DNA of 64,000 nt, taken from NCBI RefSeq assembly GCF_018128025.1, contig NZ_JAGSCS010000001.1:239322-303321 (forward strand), given 5' to 3'. Source of the stretch: Proteiniclasticum sediminis (GTDB taxonomy: Bacteria; Bacillota; Clostridia; Clostridiales; Clostridiaceae). Under the pieces are notes generated by a model. That model was given only the letters and a program-made list of their open reading frames with translations. It was not told where the DNA came from and did not search any database. Below are positions 42,552 to 49,778 of the stretch, piece after piece (the stretch's first letter is position 1; every line of letters begins with the position of its first letter). The position numbers and the translations under genes were made by a program.

Positions 42552-43301
42552 TTATGGTTCGCTGTTCTTTAAGGCTTCCTCCAGGGACTCATAGAAAGCG
42601 GTGGTGGTCTTCGCGTCCATCAGATTGAAAATCACCGTGGTATTTCCCCGGGTGAACTGGATGAAAGGCGGCAGCTTCGTATCCACAAAGAGTTTGATTT
42701 TTCCCAGTTCCCGGGTATTGAAGTAGCCCCGAAGATGGGAATCCACGGCCGAACCGTTGGTGCGCATGGTGATGGTGGGAAGGGTATCCAGAAGCTTAAC
42801 CTCTGTAATGTCCTGATAGGCGTAGCTTCCGCCGTACATCCCGCGGATCGTCAGCTGATCGCTTTCCATGACCGCCGTCACCGGCTGCATGCTCGAATAG
42901 AGCATCCCTCCGACAAAAAGCACCACCAGGCTGATTCCCCCAAGAACCAGCGCCATCTGAATCTTGCTGGACTTCTTCCAGCGGCCATCCTCCTCGTAGA
43001 GATTCCCGTCATACTTCTGAGCCCGGATCAGCATGAGGATCAAGGTGATCACCAGAAAACCCATGGCGGGGAGCATGCTCACCTCCACCTGGCGCCAGGA
43101 AAGGAAGGCCATGAAAAGAAAGACGCCGCCGTTGACATAGGACCAGATGCCCATGAGCCGGGCGATCTTTTCGATGTCCACCCGGGCCTTTTTTTCAGGA
43201 CTCATGGTGTTATACCCGGAAATCAGAAAATGCCATTTCAGGCCATGGACCATTCCGCCGATGGCCAGCAGTGAAACTGCCATGATGATGTAGAAAAGCA
43301 T
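42552..43301 (-). CDS. DUF3784-type membrane protein with C-terminal PH-like domain
   Basis: A 249-residue membrane protein with four predicted membrane segments. The N-terminal region (HFLISGYNTMSPEKKARVD, then EKIARLMGIWSYVNGGVFLF) is the DUF3784 pattern. After the fourth segment comes a bacterial PH-like domain (DQLTIRGMYGGSYAYQDITE, then VIFNLMDAKTTTAFYESLEE). Function unknown; such proteins are common in Clostridia and are often near stress or antibiotic-response genes, none of which is obvious here. ATG at 43301; the VOC gene ends 34 bases upstream. Confidence 0.75.
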   Translation of the reverse strand: MLFYIIMAVSLLAIGGMVHGLKWHFLISGYNTMSPEKKARVDIEKIARLMGIWSYVNGGVFLFMAFLSWRQVEVSMLPAMGFLVITLILMLIRAQKYDGNLYEEDGRWKKSSKIQMALVLGGISLVVLFVGGMLYSSMQPVTAVMESDQLTIRGMYGGSYAYQDITEVKLLDTLPTITMRTNGSAVDSHLRGYFNTRELGKIKLFVDTKLPPFIQFTRGNTTVIFNLMDAKTTTAFYESLEEALKNSEP

Positions 43302-43335
43302 GAAACCACTCCTTACGATTCAGTCGATTCATTCA

Positions 43336-43698
43336 TTATGCCTGGCGATATTCCACAAACTGGATGGGGTAGCCATTGGGGTCTTCCACAAAGGCAAAGC
43401 GCATCCGGGGATTTGGGGAATCCGGAGGTCCTAAAAGGGCATAGCCCCGCTCCTCCGCATCCTTCAGCGTCCGCTCCAGATTTTCCGTGACAAAGCCCAG
43501 GGAAATTCCTTTCCCCGAAACAGACTCTTCCCCCGATGCGATGAGTTCCACCTGGGTTTCCCCTCCGCCCAGAAAACAGATCTCCAGCAGCGGCTGGGGC
43601 TGAAAACGGCTCCTCACCTCAAGTCCCACAAAGTCCTGGTAAAAGCCTAATGATTCCTCCATGCTGCGCACATGTAGGGTGGTCCAGCAGTATTTCAT
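43336..43698 (-). CDS. VOC-family (glyoxalase-like) protein
   Basis: A 120-residue vicinal-oxygen-chelate protein made of two beta-alpha-beta3 modules. Candidate metal ligands are His in WTTLHVRSMEESLGFYQDFV, Glu in TQVELIASG, and the final Glu of GYPIQFVEYRQ; ISLGFVTENLERTL starts the second module. It resembles lactoylglutathione lyase and related isomerases, but substrates in this superfamily vary widely. ATG at 43698 follows AGGAGGAAGAAC. Upstream is the toroid-fold gene, 29 bases away, probably the same transcript. Confidence 0.82.
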   Translation of the reverse strand: MKYCWTTLHVRSMEESLGFYQDFVGLEVRSRFQPQPLLEICFLGGGETQVELIASGEESVSGKGISLGFVTENLERTLKDAEERGYALLGPPDSPNPRMRFAFVEDPNGYPIQFVEYRQA

Positions 43699-43727
43699 GT
43701 TCTTCCTCCTAATAAATATCAATTGAT

Positions 43728-44717
43728 TCACTTTTCCCCGATCCCCTGACCCTTCAAGGTCTCCAGGGCCCGCAGGGTGATCCACCGGGAAGGTTTTCCT
43801 TTTTGCTCCACGGGCATTAACGTCTTGCCGTTCATGGTGCTCTCTAGCTTCCACCGGCCCTCCTGCGCTTTCCCCTGAAGGATGGCTAAAGCCTCGTCCA
43901 TGCGCGGATCCTTGATCCCTAGCCCCGTGAGGAGATGAAGAATCTCCAGAAGATCCGTCTGGTACATGAGGGGAAAGCCCAGCTTCAGCCAGCCGGGCCT
44001 GCTCACCTCATCAAGATCATGACTTTTCTTGTGGATATGGTGCTTCAGAAAGTACTCCGCCATTTCCTCCAGCTTGGCCCGAACCTCCGGACTTCGCTGA
44101 TCCTCCGGGATTTCCGCCAGACCCTTCAGGGATTTGGCCACCCCCATGTGGCAGCTGTGCTTTCCATAGCAGGGCTCCCGCCATTCAAACAAGGCACCTT
44201 GAGGCGCAGGACCATCTCCATCGTCTGTGCGGGTATAGCGCAGGAGCCAGGCGATGGCCTCCTGCACCCGAGGATCCTTCCCGTATCCCAGTCGAAAAAG
44301 GGTAAACACCATGTTCCCCGTGAGGCATGGGACGACCACACCGGGAAGGCCCGTGCCAAGGCCCGCCTGGGCTTTGGCCGAAAATCCCCCCTCCAGAGGT
44401 TCCCGGGCATGGGCCAAAAGAAACTCGCAGCCTAACCGCACCCGGGGATCCTCCGGGGGCGCTCCATGCTCCGCCAAAATCATCATGGTCCATACGGTTC
44501 CCCCATATTTATCCAGATAGAACCGCTCCGGTTCGCCGAAACTCCCATCCGGATTCTGCAGCTCCAGCACCTGGGGAACGAGACCTTTTATCGCGATGAG
44601 GTCCCTGGCCTCCCGGACCTGGGGATCCTCCTCCCCTTTCTCCAGCAGGCTTTTTCGCGCAAAATACGTCACAGAAGGGTTCTCTCCATCCATAAGCCAA
44701 TCCAAAACCTTGGTCAT
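43728..44717 (-). CDS. Alpha/alpha-toroid (terpene-cyclase-like fold) protein
   Basis: A 329-residue, mostly helical protein with repeated helix pairs. QNPDGSFG followed by GGTVWTMMILAEHGAPPEDP is a QW-like repeat typical of the prenyltransferase/squalene-cyclase toroid; DPRVQEAIAWLLRYTRTDDG and a CYGKHSCHMGVAKSLKGLAE block follow. The DXDD motif of hopene cyclases is not seen, so cyclase activity is not claimed; Cys and His in CYGKHSCH could bind metal. ATG at 44717 follows AAAGGAGGCGACGGCC. A TATAAT at 44745-44750 and the sbcC terminator upstream show it begins a new unit with the VOC gene. Confidence 0.65.
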   Translation of the reverse strand: MTKVLDWLMDGENPSVTYFARKSLLEKGEEDPQVREARDLIAIKGLVPQVLELQNPDGSFGEPERFYLDKYGGTVWTMMILAEHGAPPEDPRVRLGCEFLLAHAREPLEGGFSAKAQAGLGTGLPGVVVPCLTGNMVFTLFRLGYGKDPRVQEAIAWLLRYTRTDDGDGPAPQGALFEWREPCYGKHSCHMGVAKSLKGLAEIPEDQRSPEVRAKLEEMAEYFLKHHIHKKSHDLDEVSRPGWLKLGFPLMYQTDLLEILHLLTGLGIKDPRMDEALAILQGKAQEGRWKLESTMNGKTLMPVEQKGKPSRWITLRALETLKGQGIGEK

Positions 44718-44744
44718 GGCCGTCGCCTCCTTTGTTCTGGCTCC

Positions 44745-44750
44745 ATTATA
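44745..44750 (-). promoter_or_regulatory. -10 box of the toroid-protein unit
   Basis: TATAAT on the minus strand, context TTGCGTATAATGG, 28 bases before the ATG. The -35 candidate TGTAAA is weak. Confidence 0.5.
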
Positions 44751-44780
44751 CGCAAAAAAGGGCATCGTTTACAGCCGGCG

Positions 44781-44814
44781 CTGAAAAAAATGCCGGGAGT
44801 CCTCCCCCGGCATT
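44781..44814 (-). terminator. Intrinsic terminator after sbcC
   Basis: AATGCCGGG pairs with CCCGGCATT, followed by seven T on the minus strand. Confidence 0.88.
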
Positions 44815-44833
44815 TCTTCGCTAAACCTTTTGA

Positions 44834-47800
44834 CTATTTCATCAGAGCTTTCCGTCCTGAGGTGACAATGACGCTTCCCTTCCCCGGCACAGTTTTCACT
44901 TCGATCTTGCCGGGAATCCGGTCCTTGAGCTCCGTCACATGGGAGATGATCCCCACAATGCGTCCCGAAAGATTGAGCTCCAGGAGACACTCCATGGCAT
45001 TGTCCAGGGAGTCCTGATCCAAAGAGCCAAAGCCCTCATCGATGAAGATGGTCTCCAGATTCACGCTGGCTTTATGGCTTTCAATAAAGTCCGAAAGTCC
45101 CAGGGCCAGGGCCAGCGAGGCCTTGAAGCTCTCTCCGCCGGACAGGGACTGTACATCCCGCTCCCGGCCGGTATACTCATCAAAGACATTGATCCCCAGG
45201 CCGATCTTTTCCCGGCGGCTCTCCGTCTCATTGCGGCGCCTCAGCTGGAAGCGGCCCTCGGTCATCCGGTGCATCCGTTCATTGGCCCGAAGGAGAATTC
45301 CCTCGAAGTAGTAAGACTGGACGAAGGTCTCGAAGCCCATGCCCACGATGGCCGTGTCATGGAGGTCCTGTACCATGAGGAGCATTTTTTTATTCGTTCG
45401 ATAGTGTTCATGGATCTTTGTGAGCTTCTCATGGGCCTTTTGGAGATTATGGTAGAGAATCGTCTTTTCCCGGATTTCCGCCTGCTTTTCCCGGAGTTCC
45501 TGCTGCAAGGCTTTGAGCTGTTCCTGCAGCGGTTCCACCTCCCGGTGGATCAGCTGCTCTCCCCGTTCCTGGAGGAGTTCAAAGGCGCCCTTGGCTCCAT
45601 TGTAGCTTTGGTAATAACGGGTAACTTCCTCTTCCAGCTCGCCCATGCGCTGAACATTGCCCTTCTCCAGCTCATAGGTTTCCCGGCTAACTTCCGCCTT
45701 GTCCAGATCCTCGTAGAACTGGTCCTTCATGGACTTGGCCTGGTCAAGAGCCCCCACCAGGGTGCTGTGGAGGGCGGTTTCCCGCCCGCTGAGCTCCTTC
45801 TCCTTTTGGAGGATCTCCTCATGGGCCTGCCTGGCCTCCTCGTGGCGCTGGGTGATGTCCTTGATGGTTCGATCCAGCTCCCGGATCTTCAGCCCCAGGG
45901 CCTGGGTTTCCACAGGCACCCCTTCGCTTTGGAGGCTTTTCAGCTCCCCGCGCAGTTCGCCCAGGATCGCCTTATTTTCATCGGCTTCCTTGAGGACGTC
46001 ATCCAGATGCTCCAGCTCCCGGTCAAGATCGGTGATTTTTTCCTGGAGCCCGGCCTTTTGGGTGGTGAGCCGGTTCAGGGCATTCTTATTTTCCAGGGTT
46101 TGGTTTTCGATTCGGCGATAGACCGCTTTTTCCTCCACCCCCAGAATGCGGATGTCATCCAGCCGGTGACCCTGGATACCCTGTTCATCGGTGAGGAGAA
46201 GAATCTCCTCCAGGAGCTCGGCGGTGTTCTTTTCCGTGTTTTGCCGCAGGGCATTTTTTTCCAGGAGATCGCGCTCCAGCTTTTTGCAGTTCTCCTCCAG
46301 GCGGTTTAAAGCTTCCTCATCAAAATCCTGGGCTTCCCGGGATACCCCTGGGTGCTCCAGGGAGCCGCAGACGGGACAAGGCCGCTCCTCTTCCAGTTCT
46401 GCCCGGAGAATCGCCGCATAGTTGGCACTGCGTTTTTTCAGCTCCGATGTCCAGGCATTCTGGCCCACCAGAAGATTTCGCTGAAGGTTGTCTTCTTCTT
46501 TTTTTAATTGCATAATGGCCGCTTCGCTGTTTTCCCATTTCTGGCACTTCTCATAGAGGCCCTTGAGCATTTTCAGGCGGCCATGGGACTCCTGAAGGCT
46601 GAGTTTCAGCTCCATTTCCCGGATCTTTTCCTGAGACAAGCTTTCCGAGACCGAACGCTCCTCCAGGGATAACTCCCGCCGCTGCTCTTCCTTCTTTTTC
46701 AGATACTCCAGCTTCCGCTGATTCTCCTGTCCCCGTTTTTCTTCGGCCTCCAGCTTCTTCATTACGTCATGGAGCCGTAGGGATTTCTCATAGAGGGATG
46801 TCCAGCGGTTCTTCTCTTCTTTTAACTGATCCAGCCCCTGGAACTCCAGGTTGAGAAGATCCAAAGCCTTGCCGCTCTTTTCCCGATGCTGCGAGAGCTT
46901 GCGCTGCCCTTCCGCCAGCTCCGTCAGTTCTGCCTTATACTTCTTGATCTCGCCTTCTTTTCCCAGGAGCTGTTTCTCCAGATGGGTGATGGCCTCGATC
47001 TTTTTCAGAAGCCGAAGTTCCTTTTCCCGAACCTTAATGGCATTCTGCCGTCCCTGGATTTTCAGAAACTCCTCCCGCACCCGCTGGAACTCCCGATAAT
47101 CCTGGTTATCCTTTTCCCTTTGCCGAATGGCCTGCTCCAGGGATTTTTCCTGAAGCGTCAGGGCCTCTCCGGCGTTGACGAGGGTTTGAAGGTTTTCTTC
47201 TTCGGTCTTGAGACTCTCTTCCAGGGCATCGGGACCCATCTCGATGTCTTTCCCCTCGATGGCGTACTCCTTTAGGGTTTCCTGGAACCGGGTGACGAGA
47301 TTTCGGTCCAGGTTCCGGGCTTCATCGAACTTTGCCTTGATGAGCCACTGGATTTTTTCATACTGCTCCGTGGAGAAAAGCTTCTTCAGGATCTCCGACT
47401 TGTCTTTTGTGCCGGCGGTGAGAAACTCCCGGAACTCTCCCTGGGGGATCATGACGATTTTTTTGAACTGATCCAGGCTGAGGCCAATGAGGGTTTCCAC
47501 CTCCTGATTCACTTCCCGGATTTTCGTCAGCAGCTTCTCCGGATCGGCATCGCTGTAGAAAAACGCCTTATTGAGGCCCTTGGCAGTTTCTACCCGGCGG
47601 ATATGGTAGCCCTCTCCCCGGACTTCAAAATCCAGGGACACCTCCATATCCTCCTGGTCCGTGGCCAGCTGGCTGCGGTAGCATTTGGCCTTGTTTCGTT
47701 CTTCTCCGCTGCCTTCCCCATAGAGGGCGTAGCAGATGGCATCAAAAATGGAGGTTTTGCCGGCCCCCGTGGGACCGGTGACCAGAAACAGCTTGTCCTC

Positions 47801-47878
47801 GTAGAGGGGCCGAAAATCCACCTGGGTTTCCTCATGGAACCCCAGGAAGCATTTGATGGATAAGTTCATGGGTTTCAT
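44834..47878 (-). CDS. sbcC: Exonuclease subunit SbcC
   Basis: A 1014-residue Rad50-like SMC ATPase that works with SbcD to cut DNA hairpins and protein-blocked ends. Walker A is TGPTGAGKTSIFDAICYALYG at about residue 34 (motif GPTGAGKTS). Two long coiled coils flank the zinc hook Cys501-Pro-Val-Cys504. The signature is QSLSGGESFKASLALALGLS and Walker B TIFIDEGFGSLD. ATG at 47878 overlaps the sbcD stop as ATGA, so the two are translationally coupled. A strong terminator follows. Confidence 0.96.
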   Translation of the reverse strand: MKPMNLSIKCFLGFHEETQVDFRPLYEDKLFLVTGPTGAGKTSIFDAICYALYGEGSGEERNKAKCYRSQLATDQEDMEVSLDFEVRGEGYHIRRVETAKGLNKAFFYSDADPEKLLTKIREVNQEVETLIGLSLDQFKKIVMIPQGEFREFLTAGTKDKSEILKKLFSTEQYEKIQWLIKAKFDEARNLDRNLVTRFQETLKEYAIEGKDIEMGPDALEESLKTEEENLQTLVNAGEALTLQEKSLEQAIRQREKDNQDYREFQRVREEFLKIQGRQNAIKVREKELRLLKKIEAITHLEKQLLGKEGEIKKYKAELTELAEGQRKLSQHREKSGKALDLLNLEFQGLDQLKEEKNRWTSLYEKSLRLHDVMKKLEAEEKRGQENQRKLEYLKKKEEQRRELSLEERSVSESLSQEKIREMELKLSLQESHGRLKMLKGLYEKCQKWENSEAAIMQLKKEEDNLQRNLLVGQNAWTSELKKRSANYAAILRAELEEERPCPVCGSLEHPGVSREAQDFDEEALNRLEENCKKLERDLLEKNALRQNTEKNTAELLEEILLLTDEQGIQGHRLDDIRILGVEEKAVYRRIENQTLENKNALNRLTTQKAGLQEKITDLDRELEHLDDVLKEADENKAILGELRGELKSLQSEGVPVETQALGLKIRELDRTIKDITQRHEEARQAHEEILQKEKELSGRETALHSTLVGALDQAKSMKDQFYEDLDKAEVSRETYELEKGNVQRMGELEEEVTRYYQSYNGAKGAFELLQERGEQLIHREVEPLQEQLKALQQELREKQAEIREKTILYHNLQKAHEKLTKIHEHYRTNKKMLLMVQDLHDTAIVGMGFETFVQSYYFEGILLRANERMHRMTEGRFQLRRRNETESRREKIGLGINVFDEYTGRERDVQSLSGGESFKASLALALGLSDFIESHKASVNLETIFIDEGFGSLDQDSLDNAMECLLELNLSGRIVGIISHVTELKDRIPGKIEVKTVPGKGSVIVTSGRKALMK

Positions 47879-49026
47879 GGCGCTTCGCCTCCTTCCAGTT
47901 CCCGGACAAACTCCTTTAAGAGCGCCAGATGCTCCTCGGGGATTTCCCGGTCATTCTTCAGCTGATAGAAGTCCGTGAAGAGCTTGGCCATGTCGCTGGA
48001 CTGAAGGATACTGAAATCGGAATAGTTATTGAGAATCTCTTCCCGATCCCGTTCCCGGCTCAGCTCCAGGATATTGGGAAACTTTGTGCGAAGCCGCATC
48101 ATGGGTTCGAGAATCTCTTCCTTGTCCTTCAGCACCACCCGGATGTAGTCCTCGGGATTTCCCGGATACTCCAGATTCATCAGCTCGTTGAAGGTGCCTT
48201 CCAGGGTCACCACGTCTTTCTTGGGGACCAGGGGAATTTCCGTCAGGGACACTTGCCCGGCTTCATTGAGGTCAATGACGCTGATGCTCTTCTTGTGCTT
48301 CTCTTCGGAGAAAGAATACTTCATGGGGCTCCCGGCATAGCGGATTTTTCCGGGCTGCACCCACTGGGGACTGTGCAGATGGCCCAGGGCCACATAGTGG
48401 AAGGGCGCAAACACATCCCGGGGAATAAAATCATGGCCGCCCACGGACAGGATCCTCTCCGAGGTGCTCTCCACCATCTCCTCCCGGGAGGAGCCGGCAA
48501 CAAATCCGTGATAAACGAGGACTTTGCGGTGGCTGTTTTTCTTGACGCTTTCCGTAAAGATCCGGGCATAGACCTTGCTGTCTTCCCGGAAGGTCTCCAG
48601 CTCATAGATGGTCTTGAGATTGGCCGTATCCCGATAAGGAAAGAGATAGAATTCCACGGGACCAAACTCATCCTTTAAGGTGATGCAGCGTAAGGGGCGC
48701 TGTACATTCCCCTCCACCAGAAGGCCCTTGTCCTCCAGAAGGGTGTTTAAAAAGCCCACCCGCTCATGGGAGTCATGATTTCCGGTGATGAGGAGCGTCT
48801 TCAGCTCCAGCCGGGACAGCTCCGTGAGAAACCGGTCATAGACCTTTACGGCGTCTTCCCGGGGAATGGAGCGGTCATAAATATCCCCGGCGATGATGAC
48901 CACCTGGGGCTTTTCCTGCCGGATCACCTGCAGGAGGGTGCTGAGCATCTCCTTCTGGTCTTCCAGGAGGGAGATCCCGTTAAAATACTTGCCGATGTGC
49001 AGATCGGCCAAATGGATGATTTTCAT
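47875..49026 (-). CDS. sbcD: Exonuclease subunit SbcD
   Basis: A 383-residue Mre11-like metallophosphoesterase. The five motifs are all present: DLHIG, GDIYDRS, GNHDSHERV, VYHGF and ALGHLHSP; the C-terminal capping domain (YIRVVLKDKEEILEP) is complete. It forms the nuclease half of SbcCD, with two Mn ions expected per site. ATG at 49026 follows AAGGAGAAGACCGCAG. A perfect 7-base inverted repeat lies just upstream of this ribosome-binding site (49043-49057). Confidence 0.96.
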   Translation of the reverse strand: MKIIHLADLHIGKYFNGISLLEDQKEMLSTLLQVIRQEKPQVVIIAGDIYDRSIPREDAVKVYDRFLTELSRLELKTLLITGNHDSHERVGFLNTLLEDKGLLVEGNVQRPLRCITLKDEFGPVEFYLFPYRDTANLKTIYELETFREDSKVYARIFTESVKKNSHRKVLVYHGFVAGSSREEMVESTSERILSVGGHDFIPRDVFAPFHYVALGHLHSPQWVQPGKIRYAGSPMKYSFSEEKHKKSISVIDLNEAGQVSLTEIPLVPKKDVVTLEGTFNELMNLEYPGNPEDYIRVVLKDKEEILEPMMRLRTKFPNILELSRERDREEILNNYSDFSILQSSDMAKLFTDFYQLKNDREIPEEHLALLKEFVRELEGGEAP

Positions 49027-49042
49027 CTGCGGTCTTCTCCTT

Positions 49043-49057
49043 GATCAATCATTGATC
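49043..49057 (-). promoter_or_regulatory. Palindrome upstream of sbcD
   Basis: GATCAAT and ATTGATC are perfect arms around one base, ending two bases before the sbcD Shine-Dalgarno. It may be an operator or a short 5' hairpin. Confidence 0.4.
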
Positions 49058-49094
49058 GGACTCTTTTTCTTTGGGGAAAAAGGAATCCCATTCG

Positions 49095-49121
49095 AAAGCT
49101 CCTGGGGAGCTTTCTTTTTTT
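49095..49121 (+). terminator. Terminator-like hairpin on plus strand, no gene before it
   Basis: AAAGCTCC and GGAGCTTT pair around a 3-base loop, then CTTTTTTT. The only upstream DNA on this strand is antisense to sbcD. Confidence 0.55.
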
Positions 49122-49211
49122 CGACACTAGTACAAGTTTAGCCCAAATATTTTCAGAATTCAATGTCAACGGCGGGGAAATCGATTAGAATGAAAGAAGG
49201 AGGTGGTGAAC

Positions 49212-49715
49212 ATGCCCCAGCGAATCCGCATGAGTTTGCGGCTGAAACCCGAAGTTCGAAACTTCACCGTGCCCCTGGTGCCTGCCACGGAAGAGGTACT
49301 TCTCCCCATGGCGGAAGCTTTGCTGGATGCCTACGCCGGCACCGTGGACGATGAGCATGAAACCCTGGAGGAAGCCCTGGAAGAGCTTCGACGGGTCTTT
49401 CGCGGGTTCTATGGCACATTCCTGCCCCAGGCCTCCCATCTGATCCTGGAGGACAACCGGGTGCTTTCCGGGGTCCTCACCTGCCTCTATCGGAGCGAAC
49501 CCACCATTACCAACACCTTCACCCGGAAATCCGCCCAGCGGCTGGGCTACGCCACCCATCTGGTCATGAAGGCCGCCGATGTTCTGGCCCAGGAAGGGTT
49601 CCACTCCCTGTATCTTTTCGTCTCCGTGGAAAACCGCCAGGCCATCGCCCTCTATGAGTCCCTGGGCTTTGAAAAAGTGCCCCTCACCACCGTCACGGAG
49701 ATCCATGTGGATTAA
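49212..49715 (+). CDS. GNAT-family N-acetyltransferase
   Basis: A 167-residue acetyltransferase. The core is SHLILEDNRVLSGVLTCLYR, then AQRLGYATHLVMKAADVLAQ as the acetyl-CoA loop and NRQAIALYESLGFEKV at the end; helical residues 25-65 form the N-terminal part. The substrate is unknown. ATG at 49212 follows AAGGAGGTG; a GTG at 49203 lies inside that site. It is convergent with helD, and a shared terminator hairpin lies between them. Confidence 0.82.
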   Translation: MPQRIRMSLRLKPEVRNFTVPLVPATEEVLLPMAEALLDAYAGTVDDEHETLEEALEELRRVFRGFYGTFLPQASHLILEDNRVLSGVLTCLYRSEPTITNTFTRKSAQRLGYATHLVMKAADVLAQEGFHSLYLFVSVENRQAIALYESLGFEKVPLTTVTEIHVD

Positions 49716-49733
49716 CCCCCATAGCAAGAAGGA

Positions 49734-49778
49734 AACCCCTTGAGGCCGGACGCCTGTCCGTCTTCAAGGGGTTCTTAT
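49734..49778. terminator. Bidirectional terminator between GNAT gene and helD
   Basis: AACCCCTTGA (49734-49743) pairs with TCAAGGGGTT (49764-49773); the inner GGAC/GTCC extends the stem. TCTTATT follows on the plus side and TTTCC on the minus side. Confidence 0.75.

Noticed and set aside
44939-46309. Long open frame on the plus strand opposite sbcC
   Set aside because: It is fully antisense to a clear SbcC frame, has no ribosome-binding site and no recognisable domain. Similar long antisense frames occur opposite miaB, aminotransferase, deoB, pdp and recN genes and reflect codon bias.
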